This document shows positions 50,967 to 58,581 of a stretch of DNA of 64,000 bases, one piece after another. Location: positions 1 through 64,000 of the forward strand of contig CADBJU010000012.1 of assembly GCA_902795045.1 (NCBI GenBank), in the 5' to 3' direction. The number at the start of each line of letters is the position of its first letter. Position 1 is the first letter of the stretch. The notes under the pieces were generated by a model. The model was not told the DNA's origin. It did not search any database and worked only from the letters and a program-made list of their open reading frames with translations. This DNA is from Oscillospiraceae bacterium. GTDB lineage: Bacteria; Bacillota; Clostridia; Oscillospirales; Oscillospiraceae. Position numbers and translations under genes: made by a program.

Positions 50967-51569
50967 ATGTACATCACATGCCTGGATCTGGAAGGCGTAT
51001 TGGTCCCCGAGATCTGGATCGCCTTCTCGGAGGCAAGCGGCATCCCCGAGCTTCGCCGCACCACACGCGACGAACCCGATTACGACAAGCTCATGCGCTG
51101 GCGTCTCGGTATTCTGAAGGAACACGGCCTCGGCCTCAAGGAGATCCAGGACGTGATCGCCACCATCGACCCCCTGCCGGGTGCAAAGGAGTTTCTGGAT
51201 GAGCTCAGGTCCACCACTCAGGCCGTCATTTTAAGCGACACCTTCACCCAGTTTGCCCAGCCTCTGATGAAAAAGCTCGGCTGGCCGGCGCTGTTCTGCA
51301 ACGAGCTGGTAGTCGCCCCGAGCGGCGAGGTCACGGATTTCCGTCTCCGCTGCAAGCAGACGAAGCTCTCCACCGTGCGGGCCTTCCAGTCCGTGGGCTA
51401 TGAGACCATCGCCTCCGGCGACAGCTTCAACGACCTGGCCATGATCCAGGCGAGCAAGGCGGGTTTCCTCTTCCGCGCCCCGGAGAGCATCAAGGCCCAG
51501 TACCCCGAGATTCCCGCCGTCGACGAATACGATGAGCTGTTGAAGCTCATCAAGGGCGCCATGGTCTGA
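50967..51569 (+). CDS. thrH: ThrH-like phosphoserine phosphatase / homoserine phosphotransferase
   Basis: 200 residues, HAD superfamily. The motif I variant DLEGVL (D7, E9) is diagnostic of ThrH as opposed to SerB; motif II LSDT near 89, motif III lysine around 131 and motif IV GDSFNDLAM near 152. ThrH dephosphorylates phosphoserine and can transfer the phosphate to homoserine, giving the thrC substrate. It is directly downstream of thrC with an unusual purine-rich repeat as leader. Confidence 0.88.
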   Translation: MYITCLDLEGVLVPEIWIAFSEASGIPELRRTTRDEPDYDKLMRWRLGILKEHGLGLKEIQDVIATIDPLPGAKEFLDELRSTTQAVILSDTFTQFAQPLMKKLGWPALFCNELVVAPSGEVTDFRLRCKQTKLSTVRAFQSVGYETIASGDSFNDLAMIQASKAGFLFRAPESIKAQYPEIPAVDEYDELLKLIKGAMV

Positions 51570-51611
51570 CCCCGGAGGAATGAATATAGATTCAGCCATC
51601 CATGATATACG

Positions 51612-51650
51612 AATCCCCGGCGAAAACGATTACGTTTCGCCGGGGATTTC
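51612..51650 (+). terminator. terminator of thrH
   Basis: Perfect 14-bp stem AATCCCCGGCGAAA (51612-51625) / TTTCGCCGGGGATT (51635-51648), followed by TCTG. The same stem type is found inside the repeat elements at 53.2 and 60.7 kb. Confidence 0.85.
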
Positions 51651-51652
51651 TG

Positions 51653-51681
51653 TTGCAGACGGTGGGGAAATCTGCTATAAT
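51653..51681 (+). promoter_or_regulatory. promoter of the VOC-azlCD genes
   Basis: TTGCAG (51653-51658), 17-bp spacer, consensus TATAAT (51676-51681), 41 nt before the VOC gene. Confidence 0.75.
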
Positions 51682-51722
51682 GCGCGTATTCAAAAAGCTC
51701 TCTGCGCGGAAGGAGTCCCGCC

Positions 51723-52106
51723 ATGAATCTGAACGCCATTCACCACATTGCGATCATCGTCTCGGACTACGCGGCATCCCGCGCATTCTATGTTGACAAG
51801 CTGGGCTTTCCGGTGCTGCGGGAAAACTGCCGCCCGGAGAAGCGGGACCGGAAGCTCGACCTGAAAGTAAACAACGACACGGAGCTTGAGATCTTCGCCC
51901 CGGAAAACCCGCCGAAGCGCCCCTCTTACCCCGAGGCCTGCGGCCTGCGGCACCTGGCCTTTCACGTTTCGGATATCGAGCAGACCGTCGCGGAGCTCTC
52001 CGCTCTCGGCATTGCCTGTGAGCCCATCCGCTTTGATACCTTCACGGGAAAGCGGATGACCTTCTTTCACGACCCGGACGGCCTTCCGCTGGAGCTGCAC
52101 GAGTAG
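51723..52106 (+). CDS. VOC-family (SMU1112c/YaeR-like) glyoxalase-fold protein
   Basis: 127 residues, two beta-alpha-beta-beta-beta units. Metal-ligand candidates are His8 in IHHIAI, Glu near 59 (ELEIFAP), His near 77 (LRHLAFHV) and the final Glu in PLELHE. This subfamily resembles glyoxalase I, but its substrate is not established. Co-transcribed with azlCD (33-nt gap). AAGGAG RBS. Confidence 0.85.
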   Translation: MNLNAIHHIAIIVSDYAASRAFYVDKLGFPVLRENCRPEKRDRKLDLKVNNDTELEIFAPENPPKRPSYPEACGLRHLAFHVSDIEQTVAELSALGIACEPIRFDTFTGKRMTFFHDPDGLPLELHE

Positions 52107-52139
52107 GATACAGAGCAAAAAGGAGACATTCGCACAGCA

Positions 52140-52829
52140 ATGAACAATCAAGTTGCGAGACAGGCATTCAAAACCTCCATCCCCGTGATGGCGGGCTATA
52201 TCGTACTCGGCATGGGCTTTGGCCTGCTGCTGCACGATGCGGGCTACGGCGTCGGCTGGGCCCTGCTCATGGCCGTCACCATCTACGCCGGCACCATGCA
52301 GTATGTGGGCGTGAGCCTGCTTGCGGGCGCGGCGTCCGTACTCACCACCGCGCTGACCACGCTGATGGTGCAGGCGCGGCACCTTTTCTACAGCATCTCC
52401 ATGATCGAGCGCTACAAGGGCGCGGGCAAATATAAACCCTACATGATCTTCGGCCTGACGGACGAGACCTATTCGCTTCTGAGCGACGACAACCTCCCCG
52501 TTGACGCAAAGGACGCCCACCGCTACCGCTTCCTCGTCACCATGTTCAACCACAGCTACTGGATCATCGGCTGCGTGACCGGCAACCTTCTGGGCGAGGT
52601 GTTGCCCTTTTCGACCAAGGGCCTGGAGTTTTCGATGACGGCGCTGTTCGTGGCGTCGCTGACCGAGCAGTGGATCACCATGCACGACCACATCCCCGCG
52701 CTGACGGGTCTTTTCAGCACGCTTTTGTGCCTGCTCGTCTTCGGGCCGGACAATTTCCTGATCCCGGCCCTGCTGCTCATCACCCTGATCCTGACGCTTC
52801 TGCGCAGCCGAGAGGAGGCCCGGGCATGA
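52140..52829 (+). CDS. azlC: AzlC-family branched-chain amino acid exporter subunit
   Basis: 229 residues with about six TM segments and the family's typical start ([21 protein letters not shown]) and [22 protein letters not shown] motifs. With AzlD it exports branched-chain amino acids and gives azaleucine resistance. AAAAGGAGA RBS; overlaps azlD by ATGA. Confidence 0.9.
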   Translation: MNNQVARQAFKTSIPVMAGYIVLGMGFGLLLHDAGYGVGWALLMAVTIYAGTMQYVGVSLLAGAASVLTTALTTLMVQARHLFYSISMIERYKGAGKYKPYMIFGLTDETYSLLSDDNLPVDAKDAHRYRFLVTMFNHSYWIIGCVTGNLLGEVLPFSTKGLEFSMTALFVASLTEQWITMHDHIPALTGLFSTLLCLLVFGPDNFLIPALLLITLILTLLRSREEARA

Positions 52830-53140
52830 GAGAAGTCAAGCTGATTGCCGTCATGGCTCTCGGCACAGCGCTGCTGCGTTTTCTGCCGTTTCTCATTTTC
52901 CGCAAACGCACGCCGCCCTACATAGCCTATCTGGGGAAGGTCCTGCCCCCGGCCCTCGTCGGCATGCTGGTCATCTACTGCTTCAAGGACGTGAGCTTCA
53001 CGACCGCGCCCCACGGCCTGCCGGAGCTGATCGCGGCGGGGAGCGTGGTTCTGCTGCACGTCTGGAAACGCAGCTCCCTCATCAGCATCCTCGGCGGCAC
53101 GGCGATCTACATGGTGCTCGTGCAGCTGGTATTTGCGTAA
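52826..53140 (+). CDS. azlD: AzlD-family small membrane subunit
   Basis: 104 residues, three or four TM helices, with the family signature [12 protein letters not shown] and [16 protein letters not shown]. The start at 52826 overlaps the azlC stop (ATGA, with GAGAGGAGG upstream), which rules out the longer frame from 52670. Forms the export pair with AzlC. Confidence 0.9.
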   Translation: MREVKLIAVMALGTALLRFLPFLIFRKRTPPYIAYLGKVLPPALVGMLVIYCFKDVSFTTAPHGLPELIAAGSVVLLHVWKRSSLISILGGTAIYMVLVQLVFA

Positions 53141-53197
53141 ACGCAAACCGGGCGCGCGGTAAAACACAGGTTTTATACGTTAAATCGGTGCTGAACG

Positions 53198-53347
53198 TAG
53201 GGGCCGACGCCCACGGCGGCCCGACAGAGAAATCTCAATAATTGCACATATCCCCGGCAAATTCGCCGCATTCGTGCGTTTTTGCCGGGGATTCCAGCAT
53301 AAATTTGACCTGAACCGCGCGGGCCGCCGTGGGCGTCGGCCCCTACA
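53198..53347. repeat. GTAGGGGCCGACGCCC palindromic element with internal hairpin
   Basis: Terminal inverted repeat of about 30 bp (GTAGGGGCCGACGCCCACGG at left, its mirror at right) enclosing a second stem ATCCCCGGCAAA/TTTGCCGGGGAT. The same layout is seen at 60651-60804. Lies after azlD. Confidence 0.9.
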
Positions 53348-53394
53348 ATGGCATCCGGACTTTTTCTCAGCCCTTTTTCGTTTTTCTCATAAAC

Positions 53395-53681
53395 AAAAAA
53401 GTGGCCCCTTCCGTTTGGAAGGGGCCAGAACAGCAATCCATATGAACATTTCTCATGTTATAAAGGAATTTGCTTCGGACAATGCCAGGCCATGTCGCGA
53501 TCATCGCCTGTTGATTGTCTCAATCGGTTTTCCGTCACAAGTTATGTATGCGTGATACGTTGACGATTGTTGCCCGGTCAACCTCCGGCCTCTTGGCCGC
53601 CGGCAGCCCGCAAGTAAATTGGTCATGCTCTCCGGGTTTATGGTGCCGATTACACCGATGGGATGCCGCCCATCTCCAGTG
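53395..53681 (-). ncRNA. candidate structured RNA, independent transcription unit, class unknown
   Basis: A near-consensus minus-strand promoter (53688-53716) drives this ~287-nt stretch, which ends in a strong terminator (GGCCCCTTCC/GGAAGGGGCC, then TTTTTT on the minus strand, 53395-53426). Within it are strong local stems: GATGGG/CCCATC, GGTG/CACC, CCGGCGGCC/GGCCGG and a closing CCCGG/CCGGG. A 41-codon frame inside (from ATG at 53626 to 53501) has a GGAG upstream and could be translated. It does not look like tmRNA, RNase P, 6S or SRP RNA. Confidence 0.5.
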
Positions 53682-53687
53682 ACGTGA

Positions 53688-53716
53688 ATTATACTACCGG
53701 TTCGTCGGAAAGTCAA
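53688..53716 (-). promoter_or_regulatory. strong minus-strand promoter of the candidate RNA
   Basis: TTGACT (53711-53716), exactly 17 bp, TATAAT (53688-53693): the best sigma-A match in the window. No recognised protein family follows it. Confidence 0.8.
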
Positions 53717-53774
53717 TGAATAAATTATGAACTTTTGAAGGAATTACCATCCCATCGAAGGGCGCAAAAAGCTC

Positions 53775-53803
53775 TTGCGGCAGTACAATCCATGTGTTAT
53801 GAT
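53775..53803 (+). promoter_or_regulatory. promoter of mtnN
   Basis: TTGCGG (53775-53780), 17-bp spacer, TATGAT (53798-53803), 30 nt before the mtnN start. Confidence 0.6.
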
Positions 53804-53833
53804 TGAGAAAACCCGGTATAAAGGAGAAAAAAC

Positions 53834-54544
53834 ATGAATCTTGAAAATAAACCCATCGGCATCATCGGTGCCATGGACAATGAGATCGAGCTGTTGAAAA
53901 GCAGCATGGACATCAAAAAGATGGAAGCCATCGCGGGCATGACCTACTACTGCGGCACGCTCTGTGAGCATGATGCGGTGCTGGTGCGCTGCGGGATCGG
54001 CAAGGTCAACGCCGCCATCTGCGCCCAGACGCTGATCACCCACTTCGGCGTCGGCCGGGTCATCAACACCGGCGTCGCCGGTTCCCTGGACAAGGACATC
54101 AACATCGGGGACATCGTGGTCTCCACCGACGCCGTGCAGCACGATATGGACTGCACGTCTCTGGGCTACAACAGGGGCATCATTCCCGACAACGAGTTCA
54201 GCTCCTTCGAGGCGGACGAGGGCATGCGCCGCAGCGCGGTGGAGTCTGCGCGCCTTGCCGCGCCGGAGAAGCACGTCTTTGAGGGTCGTGTCGCTTCGGG
54301 CGATCAGTTCATCGCCGACAGCGCCCGCAAGCAGGCCATCATCAAGGAGCACGGCGCTATCTGCTGTGAGATGGAGGGCGCCGCCATCGGTCAGGTCTGC
54401 GCCCAGAACCGCGTGCCCTTTGTCATCATCCGCGCCATCTCCGACAAGGCCGACGATTCCGGTCATCTCTCCTACCGCTCCTTCGTGGAGATTGCCGCCA
54501 GGCACAGCGCAGCCATCGTAAAGCATATGGCGGAAAACGCCTGA
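53834..54544 (+). CDS. mtnN: 5'-methylthioadenosine/S-adenosylhomocysteine nucleosidase
   Basis: 236 residues. The conserved N-terminal IGIIGAMDNEIELL contains the catalytic Glu (E19), GIGKVNAAI binds the ribose/phosphate side, and RAISDKADD carries the proton-donating Asp. It hydrolyses MTA and SAH in methyl-cycle recycling. AAAGGAG RBS. Stop is followed by a long palindromic element that can terminate transcription. Confidence 0.95.
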   Translation: MNLENKPIGIIGAMDNEIELLKSSMDIKKMEAIAGMTYYCGTLCEHDAVLVRCGIGKVNAAICAQTLITHFGVGRVINTGVAGSLDKDINIGDIVVSTDAVQHDMDCTSLGYNRGIIPDNEFSSFEADEGMRRSAVESARLAAPEKHVFEGRVASGDQFIADSARKQAIIKEHGAICCEMEGAAIGQVCAQNRVPFVIIRAISDKADDSGHLSYRSFVEIAARHSAAIVKHMAENA

Positions 54545-54555
54545 ATTTGAGCCTT

Positions 54556-54703
54556 AAAAAAGGGGCTGTCTCAAAACGCCGTGTCATTCTGAGCGAAGCG
54601 AAGAATCTTTCTTCAAAGTTTGTGAAAACCTTCAAAAAGATCCTTCGTCACTTCGTTCCTCAGGATGACAAAACGGTAAACGTTTTGAGACAGCCCTTTT
54701 TTT
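54556..54703. repeat. long palindromic element / bidirectional terminator
   Basis: Outer arms GGGCTGTCTCAAAACG (54563-54578) and CGTTTTGAGACAGCCC (54681-54696), flanked by A and T runs, enclose a second inverted repeat made from GTCATTCTGAGCGAAGCGAA and a diverged mirror copy. It separates convergent mtnN and the LysM gene. The inner half is repeated at 14821. Confidence 0.9.
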
Positions 54704-54707
54704 GTCC

Positions 54708-54938
54708 TCAGCTCTTGTAGATCACCAGTGTCTCACCCTCGCGGATGAGGTCGGGGTTGCGGATGTTGTTCCAGGTTACCAGATCCATGATGGACACACC
54801 GTACATGGCCGCGATCTTGGTGAGCGTGTCGCCGCGCTTGACCGTGTAGCCGATCTTCTGCCGCCTGGGCTCGTTCTCGCCGCCGCTGACCCCGGCAAGG
54901 CCCGCGTCGCTGAGGGGCTTCTTTTCTTTTCCGAACAT
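54708..54938 (-). CDS. small LysM protein with double-glycine-like leader
   Basis: 76 residues from the ATG at 54938 (AGGAGAGG RBS). A single LysM domain (~30-75: YTVKRGDTLTKIAAMYGVS) binds peptidoglycan. The N-terminus KKPLSDAGLAGVSGG looks like a double-glycine leader of bacteriocin-type peptides (LSDxxLxxVSGG), not a Sec signal. If cleaved after G20, a mature ~56-residue LysM peptide would be exported by a peptidase-containing ABC transporter; none is adjacent. LysM call firm, leader call speculative. Confidence 0.8.
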   Translation of the reverse strand: MFGKEKKPLSDAGLAGVSGGENEPRRQKIGYTVKRGDTLTKIAAMYGVSIMDLVTWNNIRNPDLIREGETLVIYKS

Positions 54939-55104
54939 GTGAGTTCCTCTCCTTCTTGGCAATTTTCTTGTATGATGGAAAAAGTATAAACCGCCGCGGC
55001 GTTTTTTACAAGTAGGCCGGGCCGGGTTTAGGAAATCTTAAGGAATGACGAAAAGCCCGCTCCCTTTATTTGTTAGCTTTGGTTAACTTTTTTAACGAAA
55101 GCTC

Positions 55105-55133
55105 TTGACAAGTTAGTTGAGATTAACTATTAT
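55105..55133 (+). promoter_or_regulatory. promoter of the feo operon with palindromic operator
   Basis: TTGACA (55105-55110), 17-bp spacer, TATTAT (55128-55133). The spacer and -10 carry a palindrome, TAGTT/AACTA separated by six bases. Iron-responsive DtxR/MntR-family repressors bind such sites; the regulator itself is not in the window. Confidence 0.65.
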
Positions 55134-55190
55134 ACTATGTGCAAGTTAGCCAAACGCAACTCGCAATCCGGACAAGAGAGAGGAACAGCA

Positions 55191-55403
55191 ATGATGCCTT
55201 TGAATGTAGCGCAGCCCGGGGAAGAGAACATCATCCGCAAGATCGGCGGCAGCCCCGAGGTAAAGCAGCATCTGGCGGATCTGGGCTTTGTCGTGGGCGG
55301 CACGGTCACGCTGCTGAGTGTTCTGGGCGGCAATGTGATCGTGAACGTCAAGGAGTCCCGGGTCGCCCTGGACGCCGACATGGCCAGAAGAATCATGATT
55401 TAA
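55191..55403 (+). CDS. feoA: FeoA-like ferrous iron transport accessory protein (first copy)
   Basis: 70 residues, SH3-like FeoA fold: VNVKESRVALDADMARRIMI at the C-terminus and KQHLADLGFVVGGTVTLLS in the middle. The ATG at 55191 has AGAGAGGA upstream; a longer frame from 55137 starts inside the promoter. First gene of the feo operon. Confidence 0.88.
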   Translation: MMPLNVAQPGEENIIRKIGGSPEVKQHLADLGFVVGGTVTLLSVLGGNVIVNVKESRVALDADMARRIMI

Positions 55404-55423
55404 TTCAATTGGGAGGAAACGGA

Positions 55424-55645
55424 ATGAAAACACTGCGTGACGCGAAAATCGGCGAGACCGTCAAGGTCGTCAAGCTCCACGGAGAGGGTGCGGTAAAGCG
55501 CCGCATCATGGACATGGGCATCACCAAGGGCGTCGAGGTCTATGTGCGCAAGGTCGCGCCGCTGGGCGATCCGGTCGAAGTCACCGTGCGCGGCTACGAG
55601 CTGAGCCTGCGCAAGGCCGACGCCGAGATGGTCGAGGTCGAGTAA
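55424..55645 (+). CDS. feoA: FeoA-like ferrous iron transport accessory protein (second copy)
   Basis: 73 residues, with the conserved KRRIMDMGITKGVEVYVRK and a final YELSLRKADAEMVEVE. It differs substantially from the first copy, so the two are paralogues rather than a recent duplication. GGGAGG RBS 20 nt after the first copy; two FeoA proteins before FeoB is a common Clostridia arrangement. Confidence 0.92.
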   Translation: MKTLRDAKIGETVKVVKLHGEGAVKRRIMDMGITKGVEVYVRKVAPLGDPVEVTVRGYELSLRKADAEMVEVE

Positions 55646-55732
55646 AGACGTACCTGTTCCGGGGCGGCGGCCCCGTATTTCAAAGGGTTGCGGTTAGCAT
55701 CATCTAACCCGCACAAGAAAGGATTTACAGCC

Positions 55733-58015
55733 ATGAATATACGCATTGCCCTTGCCGGCAACCCCAACAGCGGCAAAACGACGCTTTTTAACGCCCTGAC
55801 CGGCTCCGCCCAGTTTGTGGGCAACTGGCCCGGCGTCACGGTGGAGAAGAAGGAAGGCAAGCTCAAAAAGTTTGACGGCGTCATCGTCACGGACCTGCCC
55901 GGCATCTACTCCCTCTCCCCCTATACCCTGGAGGAAGTGGTCGCCAGAAACTACCTCATCGACGAACGCCCCGACGCCATTTTGAACATCGTCGACGGCA
56001 ACAACCTGGAGCGCAACCTCTACCTCACCACCCAGCTGACCGAGCTGGGCATCCCTGTGGTGGTCGCCATCAACATGATGGACATTGTCCGCCGCAAGGG
56101 TGACAAGATCGACACCAAGGAGCTGTCCCGTCAGCTCGGCTGCGAGGTCGTGGAGATCTCCGCCCTGAAGGGCGACGGCGTACAGGCCGCCGCCGAGGCC
56201 GCCGTAAAGGCCGCCAGGGGGGCCAGGACCATCCCCATGCACAAGTTCAACGGCGTGGTGGAGCACGCCCTGGCCCACATCGAGGAGGTCACCGTCCACC
56301 ACCTGCCCGAGGAGCAGCAGCGCTGGTACGCCATCAAGCTCTTCGAGCGCGACGAGAAGGTGATGCAGAAGCTGAATCTGCCCGCCGAGACGGTGGCCCA
56401 CATCGAAAACGACATCAAGGCCGCCGAGAAGGAGATGGACGACGACTCCGAGAGCATCATCACCAACGAGCGCTACATCTACATAGGCTCGGTCATCAAG
56501 GCCTGCTATAAGAAAAAGAGCCACGGTGAGCTGAGCACCTCGGACAAGATCGACCAGATCGTCACCAACCGCTGGCTGGCTCTGCCCATCTTCGCCCTGG
56601 TCATGTACCTGGTCTACGCCCTGTCCATGGGCAAGTCTATCGCCGACGGCGGCCTCTCCATCGGCACCTTCCTCACCGACTGGGCAAACGACGTGCTGGG
56701 CGGCGCGTGGCTGACCGACGGCTCCCGCGCCCTGCTGGAGAGCTGGGGCGTGGCCCCGTGGCTCGTGGGCCTCATTTCCGACGGCATCCTCGCCGGCGTC
56801 GGCGCGGTGCTGGGCTTCGTGCCCCAGATGCTGGTCCTCTTCCTGATGCTGTGCCTGCTGGAAGACTGCGGCTACATGGCCCGCATCGCCTTCATCATGG
56901 ACCGTATCTTCCGCCGCTTCGGGCTTTCCGGCAAGAGCTTCATCCCCATGCTGGTGGGTACCGGCTGCGGCATTCCCGGCGTCATGGCCTCGCGCACCAT
57001 TGAAAATGAGCGCGACCGCCGCATGACCATCATGACCACGACCTTCATCCCCTGCGGCGCGAAAATGCCCATCATCGGTCTGATTGCGGGCGCGCTCTTC
57101 AACGGCAGCACCCTCGTCGCCACCTCCGCCTACTTCATCGGCATTGCGGCCATCGTCATCTCCGGCATCATGCTCAAGAAGACGAAGATGTTCGCCGGCG
57201 ACCCGGCTCCCTTCGTCATGGAGCTGCCCCCCTACCATGTCCCCGCCTGGGGCAACGTCCTGCGCGGCACCTGGGAGCGCGGCTGGTCCTTCATCAAGCG
57301 CGCCGGCTCCGTCATCGTCATCGCCTCCATCATCATCTGGTTCCTCTCCGGCTTCGGCACGGTCAACGGCAAGTTCGGCATGGTCAAGGAGCTCTATGAA
57401 GACAAGGAGCTCGTCAATGACGCCTACGTCAGCCAGGTGGCCGAGCGCATGGGCATTCCCGAGGACGAGGTCGAGCCTATGGACGACTCCATCCTGGCCC
57501 GCGTCTCCCAGCCCGTGTCCGTGATCTTCAAGCCCTTGGGCTTCGGCGACTGGAAGCCCACCACCGCCACCGTCACCGGTCTTGTGGCCAAGGAGGAGGT
57601 CGTCGGAACCTTCGGCGTCCTGTATAACTACGACGACAAGGACGGCGAGGAGGAGCTGGAGGAAAACGGCGACCAGATCTGGCCGAACGTGCGCGAGGAC
57701 TTTGAGCGCTTCTCCGGCGGTCACGGCAAGCTCGCGGCCTACTCCTTCATGATCTTTAACCTCCTCTGCGCCCCCTGCTTTGCGGCCATCGGCGCCATCA
57801 AGCGCGAGATGAACAGCCGCAAGTGGACCTGGTTTGCCATCTGCTACCAGTGCGGCTTTGCCTATGTGATCTCCCTGATCGTCTGGCAGATCGGCTGCGC
57901 GATCGCAGGCAGCGTGCATGTGCTCGGCCTGATCGCGGCGATCGCCCTGCTCGCGGCCCTGTGCTGGCAGCTGTTCAAGCCCTACAAGGAGTCGCAGAAA
58001 TTAACCGTAAAGTAA
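55733..58015 (+). CDS. feoB: ferrous iron transporter B
   Basis: 760 residues from the ATG at 55733 (AGAAAGGA RBS). N-terminal G domain: GNPNSGKTT at 9-17, a WPGVTVEKKEG switch, DLPG and NMMD (guanine specificity). A helical GDI-like region follows, then two Gate/Core membrane halves (~280-760) with the Cys-containing VGTGCGIPG and PCGAKMPI motifs. It imports Fe(II). No frame interruption. Confidence 0.96.
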   Translation: MNIRIALAGNPNSGKTTLFNALTGSAQFVGNWPGVTVEKKEGKLKKFDGVIVTDLPGIYSLSPYTLEEVVARNYLIDERPDAILNIVDGNNLERNLYLTTQLTELGIPVVVAINMMDIVRRKGDKIDTKELSRQLGCEVVEISALKGDGVQAAAEAAVKAARGARTIPMHKFNGVVEHALAHIEEVTVHHLPEEQQRWYAIKLFERDEKVMQKLNLPAETVAHIENDIKAAEKEMDDDSESIITNERYIYIGSVIKACYKKKSHGELSTSDKIDQIVTNRWLALPIFALVMYLVYALSMGKSIADGGLSIGTFLTDWANDVLGGAWLTDGSRALLESWGVAPWLVGLISDGILAGVGAVLGFVPQMLVLFLMLCLLEDCGYMARIAFIMDRIFRRFGLSGKSFIPMLVGTGCGIPGVMASRTIENERDRRMTIMTTTFIPCGAKMPIIGLIAGALFNGSTLVATSAYFIGIAAIVISGIMLKKTKMFAGDPAPFVMELPPYHVPAWGNVLRGTWERGWSFIKRAGSVIVIASIIIWFLSGFGTVNGKFGMVKELYEDKELVNDAYVSQVAERMGIPEDEVEPMDDSILARVSQPVSVIFKPLGFGDWKPTTATVTGLVAKEEVVGTFGVLYNYDDKDGEEELEENGDQIWPNVREDFERFSGGHGKLAAYSFMIFNLLCAPCFAAIGAIKREMNSRKWTWFAICYQCGFAYVISLIVWQIGCAIAGSVHVLGLIAAIALLAALCWQLFKPYKESQKLTVK

Positions 58016-58112
58016 TTCTCCCATTCTGACAGCATCCCTTTTCTTTCTCTTTGGCGGCGCCGGGACTTCCTCCTGTTTAACCCGGCGCCGCCCCTTATAA
58101 GGAGTTGATCCC

Positions 58113-58289
58113 ATGCTGACCTGGTTATCGGCAAATCTCATCAATATCGTTCTGATCCTGGTAATCGCGCTGGTCGTCACGCTGATCGTGCGCGGCATGA
58201 TCCGCGACCGCAAGAGCGGCAGGTCGGGCTGCGGCGGAAACTGTGCCGACTGCGGTTCCTGTCACGGCTGCTCTTCGTGCCGGTCATAG
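58113..58289 (+). CDS. FeoB-associated Cys-rich membrane protein
   Basis: 58 residues starting at 58113 with AAGGAG upstream. One N-terminal TM helix (LINIVLILVIALVVTLIV), a basic stretch (RDRKSGRS), and a C-terminal Cys-rich tail with six cysteines. This matches the small FeoB-associated family that follows feoB in many Firmicutes and may act as an iron or redox adaptor. Confidence 0.88.
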   Translation: MLTWLSANLINIVLILVIALVVTLIVRGMIRDRKSGRSGCGGNCADCGSCHGCSSCRS

Positions 58290-58319
58290 CTTGCCGTATT
58301 CTTTTCTCCACTTTACTTT

Positions 58320-58578
58320 AAACAAAAAAGGGCGCGTTGCATAATCCACTTTTCGCATAATTGTCTGTGAATACCGTAGGGGAGGGGCTTGCCCCTCCCG
58401 GCAGTGCAACACAACCATTATAAAACAATGTACGGCGAAAACGTAGCATTTTACGAAATCGCCGTACATTTTTCATAGTTCAAGTTTGTCGTGTGCGGGA
58501 GGGGCAAGCCCCTCCCCTACGCTCATAAGACTGTGTTTTCGCGAAAAACAGTTATTTTGCAACGCGCCGTTTTTTGTT
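58320..58578. repeat. nested palindromic element between feo and tct operons
   Basis: Three concentric inverted repeats. Outermost: GGCGCGTTGCA (near 58331) with TGCAACGCGCC (58558-58568), flanked by A/T runs. Middle: GTAGGGGAGGGGCTTGCCCC (58377) with its mirror ending near 58520. Inner: TGTACGGCGA/TCGCCGTACA around 58430-58470. It separates convergent operons and is likely a strong bidirectional terminator. Confidence 0.85.
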
Positions 58579-58581
58579 CCT

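Noticed and set aside
53395-53681. tmRNA, RNase P, 6S or SRP RNA
   Set aside because: None of the conserved sequence blocks that I know for these RNAs could be found on the minus strand.
53501-53716. 71-codon minus-strand frame over the candidate RNA
   Set aside because: Its start lies at the -35 hexamer, so the mRNA could not include it; only the inner 41 codons could be translated.
55700-57919. 739-codon minus-strand open frame opposite feoB
   Set aside because: Mirror frame of feoB; low-complexity D/G/H/A composition and no promoter or RBS.
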